Origin: Amoebophrya sp. A120
Taxonomy: Eukaryota; Sar; Dinophyceae; Syndiniales; Amoebophryaceae
Direction: 5' to 3'
DNA: 64,000 nt
NCBI GenBank assembly: GCA_905178155.1
Contig: CAJINV010000007.1
Location: 4,584,917-4,648,916, forward strand
The position numbers and the translations under genes were made by a program. Of the stretch, positions 23,801 to 35,327 are shown piece by piece; the stretch's first letter is position 1; each line of letters begins with the position of its first letter. The notes beneath the pieces are model-generated. The model saw only the letters and a list, made by a program, of their open reading frames with translations. It was not told the DNA's origin and did no database searches.

Positions 23801-26800
23801 GTCGTGCTGAAGCCATGTCGCTTACGTTGGACGTGCGGTTAACAGCAGAAAGCTGTGTGCTAGTCCCGTTACGTTTCGCAGAACCCGAGGAAGACGAAGA
23901 AGTGTAGTAGTTCTTCATCTGCTCATCATCTTGATCTTGGGTACGTAACACATCTTCCCCTTCCTCCAGCAAGGTCAGTCGATCACAGGTTTTTTTCAGT
24001 TGCAGATACGCGTGCATCTCCTCCAAGCCGGTGCCGTACTCCAGCAGGAACGAAAGCGCATCGACTAAGAGCATCAGGTCTTCTATCGCGATCGTTGTCA
24101 ACATCTCATCGGTAATAGCCTTCATCGCGTCGCTCAGCACAAGAACGTACTTCAACGCCGAGGTGACTTGTTTCAACGGATCAGAAGATTCGTCAGCATC
24201 TTCACAGCCGCTCTTGTTTCCCTTGTTTTTGTTGCGCGGCGCTCCCGCAACATGACAAACTTTCGGAAATGGGCACTCCCGGATCGTCACCAGCACTGCG
24301 TCAACCAATGCCGTGGCCCGCATCTGGGTTTCCGACCTGAACCGAGATGCACCTCGCTGATACGCCTCGGCTTCGCGCTGCACCCAGGCCTGGTCAAGCC
24401 AACGCTTGTGAATCTCCTGGTGAATGGCCAGCAGCCGACAGTCGCTCTCGAGGGTTCTCAGGCGCTCGCTGAACACGCGCGCGAAATCTTCCTGGTGTTG
24501 CACAGCGACGATCGTGGACGCAGCTGGGTCCGAGGGCGCAGCTGGCAGAACTTGCTTCTCGGTACGCTCTGCCTTGTTTTGATTCTCAAATTGATGAGTC
24601 ACTTGATGCTTCCGTTGGAAAACTTCTGCTGCTCGTGTTCGCGTCGTTTTGTCTGGCTGGAAAGAGGTCCCAGCTGAACTGTTCTGAATTCCCTGATCAC
24701 GATCCTCAATTGTAGTTGTCGTGTCTGCACTTAAACCAAGACCGAAGTGAGGATCGCAGGCAGCACACGCTCCTGTCGAAGAAGACAATTCCTCCTCTTC
24801 GTGAAAGCCACCAGCAACCTCTATGCCCAATCCAAATCTACCACCATCATGTCGCTCCTGCGAATCGTGAACGTGTCCCCCGCTAGATGTCAGCACGCCA
24901 GCAGTCAAACCCAGCGCAACGTACGGGGATCTGAGTTCTGCAACGGAATAAGATTGCGACTGAGGCTCGGCTGCTGGCCCCCGTGATATCGCGGTTGATT
25001 CAGATTCTCCCGGACCTCCGTCTTCAGCCCCTTGCTCTCCGACACTGAAATTAGCCGAATCGTCCGCGACGAACTCCACTGCATGCGTGAGTGGAAGGGA
25101 TAGTACGTGGCCAAAGAGGTTTCGCACGCACCGGAAGTCCTGGCGAATCGTCTCGCGCACGATTTGGAAATCGTTGCGAAAACGCTCAGCTATTTCCAAC
25201 AGGGAAAAATACGCCGCACCTTGCAGTTCCAAGTCAGGATCTTCCAGAGTTTCAGATTGATTAGGATTATCCTGTCGCCCCCCTCTGGAGAAAACTTGTT
25301 GTTCGCGGCCGTCTACTTCCTGCGAGGTCGTCGTGTCTTGCGCTGGTGGTCGTACAGCTTCTTGTTCCTGCTGCTCTTGCTGCAACTGCTCCTGCGCCGC
25401 ACTTCCACTTCTCGTAGCAGTTTGCTGCAGAGGAGTCCTCTGGGTCCTTTCCCGGGCTCCTGGCCGACCGTGTGCCTGATCGAACATCGGCCGTCCGCGC
25501 CATGGGAAATCGTCAAAAAAGTTGCTCAGGCCCTCTTGCGCGCTGCCTTGACCTTGTGAGCCCCAAGTCGTTTCTGCAACGAAGGAAGACCCCACCCATG
25601 GGCCGCCCAAGATTCCAGGTGCGCTGCCGCTGTAAGATGTGCTGCTGGCGAAAGGACCCCTGCTGTCGGGAGCCGTTGTGGTTCCAGCAGGAGCAGCTGC
25701 AGTGAAGGCCGCGTCTTCAGTCTCTCTCCTCGCAAGGCCGCTGCCACTCATTCCGCCTCTCGCTGCACTCGTCGGCGCAGCATCTTCAGGAGAAGAACCG
25801 ATGGTGCCACGATCACCTCCGCCGAAGAACCAGCTCCGCCCACTAGCACTGGCACCGAACCGGATGGGGTTGTCCGTGGGGAAAAAAGACGCCGCTGTTC
25901 TCGCTAAATACAGGCGCTCCCCCGGAGAGGGCGGCGATTCAACATCGCTGGCGTAGTCCGGCGCTAGCAGCCCGGTGGTCGTTCGGCCTCGACGTCCCCG
26001 AACCGCCCTCAGGTACGAAGAAAAGAACGAGGATAAGGTCCTTGTGCGAGGACTGCTGGGAGATAACGCAGTACTGGTTGTCGAGACCGAGCGCTGTTCC
26101 TGTTGCTCCATTGAACTCGAACTTCTTGAATCACGTATGAAAGCTCTACTTGTCGCCGATGAAGCTCCGGTAGGACGACGAGAAGCATCACTGCCAACTC
26201 GAATCCCCAATCTCCCAGCCACCCGGCGAAGCCGAGACGATATGCCCCAACCCACCCGGGTAGCGACAAACAGCGGGTGAAAATGCTCGAGGAAATCCTC
26301 CACCGTCTCCTCTTTGCCTTGTGGAATCGGGTGGCCGGCGTACCGCGGCGGATGCAAAGGGTTCCCGGGCTCGGCGGCCTGCAGGCAAATCGTGCATTCG
26401 CGGGGGTCATGATGCGGAGTTGTGTTGCGTGGGCGTGCGTACTTCTGTGATTGTGTTTTGCTGCATGTCGGTGATAAGGGACCCGACTGCGATGATAAGG
26501 GACCCGAGTCCGCAGTGCGGCTGTTCTTAGGGGGTTCCCTCGTTCTTTGTGAAGATGACGAAAAAACTGAAACCGTACTCTCTTCCAGAGGTGGCACAAC
26601 AACTTCTCGCCCGGTTGCAGCGTCGTCTCTTGGTGGGAAAAAAGCCAAAGGTAGATTCGAAACAGACGGGGGAGAGATACGGATCGTCTCCGTGGTGCTA
26701 GTAGACGGTTGTAGGTGTGGTTCTACTCCGTGGTGTCGCAACGCAGCTTCGTCTTCGCTTATTGCCCCACCATTGTCACTAACAGACGACGTCAGTACAG

Positions 26801-27149
26801 CTGGGTCACGACTGTGGGGCCTTGGCAACGCAATCGTCGAACGACGGCGGGGATTATTCCGTCGCCCGGTTCTAGTAGACGACTGGTCTTGGAGAGGTTG
26901 AGGACGAAGATTTTCGCGCTCCTGCGGAGAAGTGCTGGTACTATATGAAGTGGACGACGGTAAAACTGACAGTCTAGCATGTGAAGAATCGTCCAAAGCA
27001 GAAGTTGTAGTGTTTGGCGCCTCTGGAGGGGAGGGTCGTAAAGCGAGCACGACGAACGAAGCTAAGTGTGTTGACGTCCAAAACCAAATGCTCCGGAAGT
27101 GGAAAAGGCAACAAGATGAACTTGTGGAAGACCTCATGCGCTTAGCCAT
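20835..27149 (-). CDS. Giant RING-like protein (copy 1), 2104 aa
   Basis: The first ATG of an uninterrupted frame is at 27149 (the frame itself opens upstream). An N-terminal hydrophobic segment (SIWFWTSTHLASFVVLAL) suggests a membrane anchor. Around residue 250 a CxxC pair occurs in RECTICLQAAEPG, followed by ETVEDFLEHFHPLF. Near the C-terminus (about 1970-2050) come CVARNPKC, LLLHTECFEQYI, a Cys-rich CFCAILFLEC and the second pair CPGC. Together these have the spacing elements of a RING or RING-variant zinc ligand set, but separated by some 1700 residues rich in Ser, Arg, Gln and Glu. A helical domain around residues 900-1060 contains LKYVLVLSDAMKAITDEM and LVDALSFLLEYGTGLEEMHA. Homologous to the neighbouring gene at 27969-35327. 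A ubiquitin-ligase role is only inferred from the Cys/His pattern. Confidence 0.6.
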   Translation of the reverse strand: MAKRMRSSTSSSCCLFHFRSIWFWTSTHLASFVVLALRPSPPEAPNTTTSALDDSSHARLSVLPSSTSYSTSTSPQERENLRPQPLQDQSSTRTGRRNNPRRRSTIALPRPHSRDPAVLTSSVSDNGGAISEDEAALRHHGVEPHLQPSTSTTETIRISPPSVSNLPLAFFPPRDDAATGREVVVPPLEESTVSVFSSSSQRTREPPKNSRTADSGPLSSQSGPLSPTCSKTQSQKYARPRNTTPHHDPRECTICLQAAEPGNPLHPPRYAGHPIPQGKEETVEDFLEHFHPLFVATRVGWGISSRLRRVAGRLGIRVGSDASRRPTGASSATSRAFIRDSRSSSSMEQQEQRSVSTTSTALSPSSPRTRTLSSFFSSYLRAVRGRRGRTTTGLLAPDYASDVESPPSPGERLYLARTAASFFPTDNPIRFGASASGRSWFFGGGDRGTIGSSPEDAAPTSAARGGMSGSGLARRETEDAAFTAAAPAGTTTAPDSRGPFASSTSYSGSAPGILGGPWVGSSFVAETTWGSQGQGSAQEGLSNFFDDFPWRGRPMFDQAHGRPGARERTQRTPLQQTATRSGSAAQEQLQQEQQEQEAVRPPAQDTTTSQEVDGREQQVFSRGGRQDNPNQSETLEDPDLELQGAAYFSLLEIAERFRNDFQIVRETIRQDFRCVRNLFGHVLSLPLTHAVEFVADDSANFSVGEQGAEDGGPGESESTAISRGPAAEPQSQSYSVAELRSPYVALGLTAGVLTSSGGHVHDSQERHDGGRFGLGIEVAGGFHEEEELSSSTGACAACDPHFGLGLSADTTTTIEDRDQGIQNSSAGTSFQPDKTTRTRAAEVFQRKHQVTHQFENQNKAERTEKQVLPAAPSDPAASTIVAVQHQEDFARVFSERLRTLESDCRLLAIHQEIHKRWLDQAWVQREAEAYQRGASRFRSETQMRATALVDAVLVTIRECPFPKVCHVAGAPRNKNKGNKSGCEDADESSDPLKQVTSALKYVLVLSDAMKAITDEMLTTIAIEDLMLLVDALSFLLEYGTGLEEMHAYLQLKKTCDRLTLLEEGEDVLRTQDQDDEQMKNYYTSSSSSGSAKRNGTSTQLSAVNRTSNVSDMASARQQRDVVCEDIDVGAAILAEKEDDDDNSSTMGAASIMPPNQKYAGSASSHSVPAAEAVIPFLDQEAAIRQMALPRNKSVAIGSSQQASILRAEQSDPEGSQKVDQNYADAAAGSSSAPNNPHRSKRIEGRRQRDQARKDMELQIDLRDANKASRRQIERLLSFANARLWGSISSGQHVSTPADFESSRKKMLPTALDERTGIFPVQSLSRRNAGTEAASSVASIPAAPSTFEAGHLDAQGSAADMSSNSRPLGEDSETGGRAPEESSEMQSRAPREEKKEKASLLRRQRYDAFTGTSFPGARKMLVLDARNYQESEKLKLHLSTGGSCGSADGQQVRSSSLFNHEFPVVEIDEPVPVDEHSSLFFPSLSSQDQCREGPEAVNEQRPLQDQDLRRPEVGHRVINLDAEKTWRHLPGAQEGNSAFLARSRPPAAAPAPLDSRHGVFPDADMRDVSSPAAPLRPASPSSSLFANAASCSFSSSHLRLSSLERGAGSRSETSEVSCTSEVDGAPRHERQSSLERRELQQRGGGRMNSTSTAGENEEYRGELAGASTYFADRRPPTSGERLEAAASMTSYTGTISTGASSRNRQEGNRNRLNAEFVDGGTEQDHTVLHESEELRRRLFNDIFASAFVLDAASRAQMLRGSSRTDVDQGGRSVTAADEAPQGRRQLYAGEELRPASGTRNNDSEDAPDARLLASDEPLLRGQPSGPRTQLRPRVRTGRSCTCMNAYRHMLRALLSRLVSCTGSNASSATDNTRTRGNTAAPPASSHVVRGRHLRRLSTSSSRTSTWAVLDMEQLSPSDEDNDELSDADNFAAESRAHDHEEQEESPVVQSTGENIMAPPPVPTVVPTDDDLAPDRPPHPAYCVARNPKCNLLLHTECFEQYIRTTNRKRYVSVPPYVPTCFCAILFLECMPLPPTLVQVQCPGCCQWGPYDARMGARFPPAEKKTNVRSRWDQEAREQLQGRISSARRMPREGLRYFNLLGGDNS

Positions 27150-27968
27150 AATGGACAACGTGGTTACTAATTTAATGTTCGGACTCGCGAGGCACCGGGT
27201 GGGACTGGGATTTCGATTCCGTGACAAAATCTATCTACAAGCATAAATTTGCTTCGCACCGGAATAGCAACCGTGGTGAGCCGCTCTGTGCTTGTTCACA
27301 ACAAAAGACGGCCTTCGCAGAAAGAACCGACGAGAGAAATTAAACAAGCACCGGTACGCTTCCAAAACCTGAACACAAACTTCTGAATGAAAATCCTGAT
27401 GCACCACCTGCTCGTCATCGTTTAGAAAAATCAACAGATCTTCCAGATCTCCACTCACAAAAGTGCTTTGCAAACTTGAAGAACCAAAAACAAGAGCCGA
27501 GGCAATACAACTCATCGGCATCGTTTCACATCAAAAGATTAAAGGGCCTGTTTTTCTTCCTTTTCGCGGGCCGTTTTACTTTTATATCTGGCGGTGAAGT
27601 AGAATATCACCACCGGAAATCCGTCAAAATGCAGGCTAGCTTAAGCTTGTATTCTCAAAGGTAATGACTCATTTCGGAATTCTGTTTGTACGATGAATAC
27701 CAGAACGCACAATCGAATACTGCGCTGGTCTTCGAAACGCGTCAAAATTCAGTGCAAATGAGGTGAATTACTATGACAGTGCGAACGCATGTATTTTCTA
27801 CGGTATTCTAGAGTGACATAGAAACATGAAGCAGTGATCTGTTCTGATGTTCTGTGGAGCGGATGCAAGTATACAATGATCTGTTGAATGTCTGGAAACA
27901 AAAACCACATCAAAATATATTAATGTACTGGGTTTATTCCATCGGCAAACCCGTGAAATTAAGCCTTC
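27150..27968. other. Spacer between the two giant paralogs
   Basis: A minus-strand frame at 27521-27231 (96 codons, containing SGDLEDLLIFLNDDEQVVH) lies just upstream of the giant gene. It could be an upstream exon or chance. The rest (27522-27968) is AT-rich without features I can name. Confidence 0.35.
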
Positions 27969-30900
27969 TTACAGTCGCAAAGACTCTTGCCAGCTGCTCA
28001 AGCCACTCCCGGTCGAATCAGGCAGCGGTGCTGGTCGACTTCTTTGCCCCTTCGTAGGTCTTCGCTGTGCATCCCCAGCAGCACTTTCGTCACTACGTGG
28101 AAACTTCGCCCCCTGCCTCGGCTCATACGGGCCCCACTGGTAGCAGCCGGGGCACTGCACTTGGTTGATCGCCGGCGGTGGTATCATGCACTCTAGAAGC
28201 AAGATCGCGCAGAAGCACGGTGGGACATTCTTGTGGATGGAAACATAGCGTCTGCGGTTCGTTGTCTGTACGTACTTGTCAAAACACTCCTTGTGCAGCA
28301 GCAACTTGCATTTCGGGTTGCGCGCAACGCAAAACGCTGGGTGGAGAGGCTTGGTGATCGTAGTCCTCTTCGAGGTTTGCAAGAACAGATCCTCCTCGTG
28401 ATCTCCCGCGTGGTCGCCGCCTCCGCGTAATAAACTGAAGAAGCTGCTCTTCCGTTGCTGTTTCAAGGGCGTTGGCGGTCCTCCTGCTGCTGTAGGTCCT
28501 GATCCTGATCCTCCCGGCGATTGTTCAACATCGCTTTCAGAATCGTCCCCGTCCCTGCTTTGCTCTGCAAAGCGTGCATTCCTACTTCCTCCGGAAGTTG
28601 CAGAAGAGCCTCTCCTACCAAGAAGGCCGATTGCCTGGAACAAGCTTCTCAGGATGTGCCGGTACGCAGCTATGCAGGTGCAGGTTGTTGTTGTCGACGC
28701 CACTGTTCCCCCCCTAGTGTTGCTGTTGCGACGAAACAAATCTTCTGCTGGCCCACCTGCTGTTGAACCTCTTGAGGACCCACGACCTGTAGAAGTTTGT
28801 GGAGCAGTTGTTCGTCCCACTCTCGGCTGTTCGCGAAACGTGTCGTCTAGGATGTTTTCTGTGCTCGCCCGGGTCGACACTGAGGCGAAAGACCTGGTGC
28901 TTTCCTGTCGCGGCGCTAGAGCAGCTGCGGAGGTACGCAAGCCCCTGCTGGGGGAGAGCAGCGGTCGGTCCTCGAACCAAATGTCATCGTCCTCTTCTTC
29001 CGGCTCCACGACTGGGGAGACCTGAACCTCTGGTGCTGGTGGTGCATTATCTACCACATTAATATCATGATCTACTTCTCGCCGGTCGTGCTGTTCTCTC
29101 ACCGCAGCTTCGTCGTTTTCTCCATCCAAAAAGTCGTAGTCCGAATTGCGGTCCCACGAAATCCTGCGAGAAAAGTTGTCGCGGTCGCCATCTCCCTCGT
29201 TCGTTGGAAATGCATGAGCGGCAGGACTGTTGTTGGTCCTCGGGAGATTCATCTGAAGACGTCGATCTCTCGTCAACATATTAGCGCCCCCAACGTCTTC
29301 CGAGACCGGCGAAGACGGTGAGCCTACTTCTAGGCCGGGAGACGGTTCGCCAAAATCCGAGGGTCGTTCTGCCCGCCAGCACAGATATTGTCGTATTTCC
29401 GGAGAATAGGGCGACGACGGCGTATTTTGCGGTTGGTACGTCCCCGAGCCCGGGGTGGAAAAGCCGGAATCGACGCCTTGTCGTGCCGGTCGCCAATCCA
29501 TGGAACTGACATTCATGACACCATCGTCTTCCTGCCACACATTTGCTGGCGGCAATTCCCACGCTTCCGGCTCCGGGCGCCCGGGCTGCGCTGTACTACG
29601 GTTTGCTCGCAACGGGAAAAAATGCGAATTCGTTTCGGATTCGGTGTAATTACTCGTGCCCAACTGCGTCACGTCGATGACCGCTGGGGGCAAGCGAAAG
29701 GGAGCCTCTTCATCTACACCTTCGTTGAGATCTTGTAGTTCTTGTCTACTTTCCCGTGTGAAGATTCTGGCGTCCGCCTCGGAAGCCGCCATAGCGATGC
29801 CAGTGTCGTGGTAGAAGAGGTTTGATCTCATTCTCTCCCGCCTTTTTCGACCCCGAGAACGGGTTTCTTCCACTGAACTGGAGGAGAGAGAGCCACCTGT
29901 TCCGCCGCTCCCGCTGCTCGCATCTAACGGCTGTTCTTTTGTCTCCAATGCCGCTAGCTCGGCCTTGACCATTTGGCTGGAATTTGACAGCCTCTCGTTG
30001 GCGAAAAGCAGCACCCGTTTGATCTGCACCTTTGAAATCTCATTGGCGGCATGCAGGTGGTTGTGAAGATGTAGGTCCCGTGTCATCGCCTTATTCTCTT
30101 CAGCGACTGCTTCGTTGGCGCTCTGTAGTGCGCCAGCTGCTTCTCGCCGCGAAAATGATGGAACTTGCGCAGCAGCAGGAGCAGGATGCTGGTGCGAAAA
30201 ACTGCTAGAGCTGCTGCTGCTAGTAGTTGGCTTCTTCATCTCGTACTCGTTCTCGTGCGCGGCCCCGTCCTGCGCAAACAGCGGCAGAACTTCCGCTTTT
30301 TCACGAGCTAAAAGCCCCGTTTGGCAGCTCATCGTGGCACTGTGTCGTGGGTCTTCGGATGAACCGCTTGAGGCGCTAATGCCCGCGTTTTGAATATTGT
30401 GCTTGATGCTGCAAGGAGGCCCCTCCGCATGGGTTGAACCGGAAGCAGAACCACGCCCGGTAGAATTATGTGGAGGCTCCTCATCTTCCAAACAAACGAC
30501 AACTTCCTTCTCTTCTTCTCCAACACCAGGGCACTCGTCAGACGCGCCTGCGCCAAGAGAGCGGGTAGAAAAGCCCCGCTGGTCTTCAATTTTCTCCGTT
30601 TGATGGTTGTCCTCACCCGTAGAAGTTTTTGAAGGCTTCACTCCGTTCCTCCTTAGGTGCAAATACGCATGCATTTCCTCGAGGCAGTCACCGTATTCGA
30701 GTAAAAAGGTCAAGGAATCCACCAGCAAAACCAAGTCGTCGATGTCGATTGCCCGCAGCGTTTCGTCCGTGACCGTCGACATGACGTTACTTAACGCCAC
30801 CGAATATGAAATGCAAAAATGTGTGGGACTGGAAACTTGTGATGCAATTCAATCAATAACAAATGCACTGCAATGCGCCGCCAAGCATGACAAGTTGCTT

Positions 30901-33900
30901 CGTGCTTCTGTGCTGCGTATTCCGCATGAGAAAGTGCGTTTTTGCATGACAGGCGAGAGAGGCTGTTTTTGGCCATGCAATACAGATTTAAGGGCCATGC
31001 CAGATCAGCATGACAAATCTCGCAATCTTCTAGACCCAGACGTATTTTCATTTGATACCACCCAGGTTAACGCAGAAACGACCTGGGAGAATAGATCCTT
31101 CTTCGGATATTGTTGACCGCCTGATGTTACAACTACGGGTTCCTCCCCTTCATCATCAGATTTAGCGAAGGGATTTGTCCTCCTGCTCCTGCTAGTTGTG
31201 CCGCTAGCTGCAGCTGCTGTCACTGGATTACGACCTGCAGCTGCCATAGCATCGTCATCGGTATCGAACGGATTCGTGCTAACAAAGCTTGTTGCACCAG
31301 CGACGTTCTTAGGCTGTGATCCTCTTGCTTCAAATCGCCTTTCCTCCGGCGCTGCGGAGGAGGTGGTCTTACAACTATCTCCTACAGATGGAAAGGGGCA
31401 CGAACGGATGGCACTGAGTACGGCGTCAATCTCTGCTGTCGCATGCACCCGAGTGTCGCTCGGAAACGGCGGGCTGAACGATTCGTGCAATCTTCCTTGC
31501 AAAGACGCCTGGACTTCCGACTCGCCACTCAGGAGGTTCAGCAACCCCGACTTCGTGAATCGCTTCTCCATGTTCAGAGTGATGGCCAATAGCCGGTGGT
31601 CGGACTTTAGATTGTTTACTCGCTCAGAGAATAGTCGGTCAAAGTCCTCGATGATAGAAGCAGTAGCAGGCAAGACCCCGGCTGCTGCACAGTCAACTCG
31701 TAATAAGGCATCCTTAACCTTATCTTCCTCGTCCGTCCTTCTTTCATCCCGTTTCGGACAATTTTTCTGCGATTTTGTTTCTCCTGAGTCAGGTACTATC
31801 TTCATATCGTCCTCCTGCCGGGCACCCTCGAAGTCCACCTCGCAAGCACACCCTCCTAGCCTTTTCGCGGTGATACCGCAGGCGAGAGTACCACAGGAGG
31901 AACCACCAGCCGGAGGAGTAGAAGACCGAAGACGAGCTGCATCCGCCGACTGCTCCGATTGGTTATGATCCTGGTTAGCTCTGCTCTTCAGTCTCACTGG
32001 AGCCGGCTGTGCATCGGCTGCGCAAAACCGCTCCGACGCATCGGTGCTCAGTTGTTCGAACATTTCGGCCAGCTCCTCAAGATCTTCTTCCAAACCTCGC
32101 AGCTCATCCTCTACTTCTGCACGGCAGTCTCTTGTTCGTCCATCTTTGCTCTCGTCGGCCTTTATTCCCTTTTGATGTTGAGACACGTCGAGATGGCCTG
32201 CACCTGCTGCCTCTCTACTCGCACTACTGTGGTCTTGGTCAGCTCCCGCACTACAAACACTGTTCGTCGCACCGTGCATCTGCCTCGCTTCTTCTCGCGT
32301 AGACAGCAGGTAGTAATAGTGCAGAATCGCTTGCTCGTGACCTCGCCTTTGTTGACCAAATGCAGAAGCCGCGGCCAGGAGATCTTGGGGGCGCGGCGGA
32401 GAATCGTGTTCTGCGTCGGACCCAAGTAGAACTCGGTCTTTCCACTGCCAGCTGGGGCAACTACTGCTACTCGTGGTAGAATCGCCACTCTCCGTGCGTG
32501 GACGCTCATGACTACTTTGTGGGCCTGCGAGAAATTGTTCACGAAGCGTTGTCTGCTCCTGCCCGTGCAGATCCAATGACCCAGCATCATTTTCCCGATT
32601 GTAACTTCCATGAAGATCCTGATCCGCAACACCTCTTTGTTGACGTTGAGGCAGTACCGAAGTAGACTCGTGCTTTGTCATGATCGCCGGAGCCGAGTAG
32701 TACTGCCTAGCGTTGGACGATGAGGAGGCTGTCTGTTGCTCCAGTGCGAGATCTTGCTCGTCCCGCCGTGTACTACTAGTGTCTGACGTGGCAGTACCAG
32801 TAGGCGGTGGTTCACTTGCATCGTTTGTAGCTCGTCCCGCGTGTCGACGTCGTGTGCTTGCTTCATCCTGTATTCCGGTGTTTGTGCTGAAGATCGTGTC
32901 TGTTTGCTGTCGCACCACTTCTGCCTGAGACATCAAGAGCGGGTCCTCAGCGAATACGCGGTGCGAACGCGTAGTTCGACTTCTAAAAGCTGCAGACGTC
33001 GACGCTGATGAAGTGGTCGCAGCTCCTCCAGTCCCTCCCTGCGCAGCATTAAGGCTGTTTCCTGGCCGCGTGCCTTCAGTTGTTGTCGCACCAGACCTAT
33101 CTCCAGTGTTCCTTTCCCCCTGATTATTCTCTTCGGCAAGCGCCATGGCGAACACGGAGCCCAATTCTCCACCGGTCGCCACACCGGCGATCAGGCCCGC
33201 GGTGGTTAGGCCCAGGGGAGCAGACGCCGTTCGTCCTGCTGCACTATCCCGACGTTCTTCCGAAGACCTCCCAGCCGTTGACTGCCTCAAGGAATTCAGC
33301 AGTCCACCTTCTGCTGAGAAGTAGGGGACGCAGAGCAAGTTGCGCAAAGCGTCGGACACAGTGGCCAGATCGCTGCGGATCCCGGTTCGGATTACGTCGA
33401 AATCAGTTCGGAAGGAGTCCGCAATTTCCTCCAAACGGGATGGTCGTTCATCTTCGTCGTATTGCTGGGTGGGTCGCTGTAAATTGGCGGCTCGTGGTTG
33501 TGCTGCCGGACCTTCTCTGCTCCTTCCGGTACCACTCCACAGCTCCGACATCGACCAGCCGACCCAGGGGCCGAGGTAATTTCCTCTAGACCCCGTCCAC
33601 GTGTTTCCGCTCGCATCGGTGAATGTCCTGGTCTGGTCGTCATCGTCTGGCAGTGGTTCTTGAGCATTATTTTCTCGTCTACTGTAGTTTAGGTCCGCAA
33701 CAACTCGAGCACCGCTTCCATCCAGCTCGACCGCTGTGGCCGCGTCACTGGTGGTTTGCTCGTCCGGCTGCGCACCAGCAGAAGATGCAGATTGACTTCG
33801 TCCAGCTTGCCTTCGCAGACGACCAGCAGGGTTCGAGCTCCTACTTGCGCCGCCCAACGCCGCGATAGCAGCCACACCGGACGAGGCGGCCACGCTTCCT

Positions 33901-35327
33901 CCAAATGAATAACTCGGAGCGCCGGTCGAGTTGGTCGCTGCACCCAGCCACCTCTGCGCCCGGCTGACGGACGAGGGCAAGTATGTGCTACTGGCGTATC
34001 GTGAAGTTGTAGTAGGCTCCTGCGCAAGAAGAGGAAGGGTTGTAGCTGGAATTGTACTTCTGTCCCCGTATAATCTCCGTGTTCTCTGCCTCCGCGCCAG
34101 CGTGACTCCCAGAAACCGCTCCAGGGTCTGAGGTCGGCTCGTCGGGGAAACAGGAGCAGGCAAGTCCTCCTCCCAGTCCGCTCCTGCAGTGGAGAACGGT
34201 CTTCGACCTGCCCTTGGAACGACGGTGGCTGCAGCCACAACTCTGGGCGTATCTACTTCCTCAGGATCAAAAAAGTTGGACAGTAAATTCGTTCGTCTTG
34301 ACCGCGAGGACCCCGTCCGACGAGATGCTGCTTGTGACTCGGTCACACGCCTGGCACGAGCTTCCCGACTCTGCGCGTACGTTTCCGCGAAGAACGGGTG
34401 AAACTGCTCTAGGAAATCTTGGACGCAGTCCTCCTTTTGCTGCGGCACCGGGTCGCCGGCGTACCAGGGGGTGTGGCAGGGGCGGCCCTCGTCGGCGCCT
34501 TCGCAGCAGATGGTGCATTCTAGCGGGTCAGGACGCTGACTTCCCATCAGGGTAGAAGATTTCTTATTCTTGCAGGAGCATAGTGAAGAAAACTTTGCTG
34601 GTGTTCCCTCAGCAAAAGTGCCGCTGGCGCTGCTCGCACTATGATCTAGTATTCCTCTTTGCTGGTCGTGCGGCGAATTGGAACGTCGACCGTGAAGATT
34701 TTTATTTCCTGTCCTTGGCCAAAAATTTTCCGAAAATCTAGTGCCGTCACTGTCTCGGTCTGGGCGTCGCGGACCCGAGGACGAAGCAGCCCCTGTTTCC
34801 GTATTCGGAAGTGATGTTCCATCATGATCATCGGAGGGCTGAAAATAATTTAGACGCGGTCTTGGAGGTGCAAGGAGAGGCTCGATTGAAATTCGCTGCT
34901 GCAGTACTTGTCCTGAATACGGATACTCATCCTCCTCGTCGCCAAAAAACTCTGTCGTGCTGGTTACCGCAGGATCCGAACTGTGTCGCGGCAAAGCTGA
35001 GGTGGCCGGTGGATACCGACGTATGCGGCGCAGGCGCTCGGCTTCCCGCTGGGCCTCCTCCGTCTGGCGAAGATGCTGTGCGGTGAGGTCCGACAAAGGC
35101 GCATCAGTTCGTGCTGCGTCACGTGGTCCTTGATGTCGGTTTAGGGCCCGGGCCGAAGCGAGCAACTGCAGCGACGAGCTCGGTGGACCGGATGCGCGGT
35201 GGAGTAGACCGAGGCAAATGTGGCGCTGATCGAGCGCGAAAAGTAGGTAAACTGCTTTCCAAAACGAGGAAACAAGCGGCCGCCACGATGATCTCCATCG
35301 CACAGGTGGGGCAGGACTAGCTGCCAT
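27969..35327 (-). CDS. Giant RING-like protein (copy 2), 2365 aa, split by an introner-like element
   Basis: Exon 1 is 35327-31058 and exon 2 is 30796-27969; removing the element at 30802-31057 with one CCACC copy gives 2366 codons. The layout is the same as the paralog: an N-terminal hydrophobic stretch (FWKAVYLLFAL), then LECTICCEGADEG with DFLEQFHPFF near residue 270, a long Ser/Arg/Glu-rich middle, a helical domain (SALTWVALSNVMSTVTDE..., LLVDSLTFLLEYGDCLEEM), and a C-terminal CVARNPKC, LLLHKECFDKYV, CFCAILLLEC, CPGC set (about 2240-2320). The paralog has no interruption at the matching SALKYVLVLSD position, which confirms the splice. Tandem gene duplication with heavy divergence in the low-complexity middle. 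Molecular role unknown; E3-ligase activity would be inference. Confidence 0.6.
30802..31057. mobile_element. Introner-like element, family A
   Basis: 256 bp. The left end is TATGAAATGCAAAAATGTG (preceded by GAA); the right end is CATTTGATA. CCACC flanks both sides (30797-30801, 31058-31062). Removal yields TWV|ALSNVMS in frame, matching the uninterrupted paralog. Confidence 0.9.
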
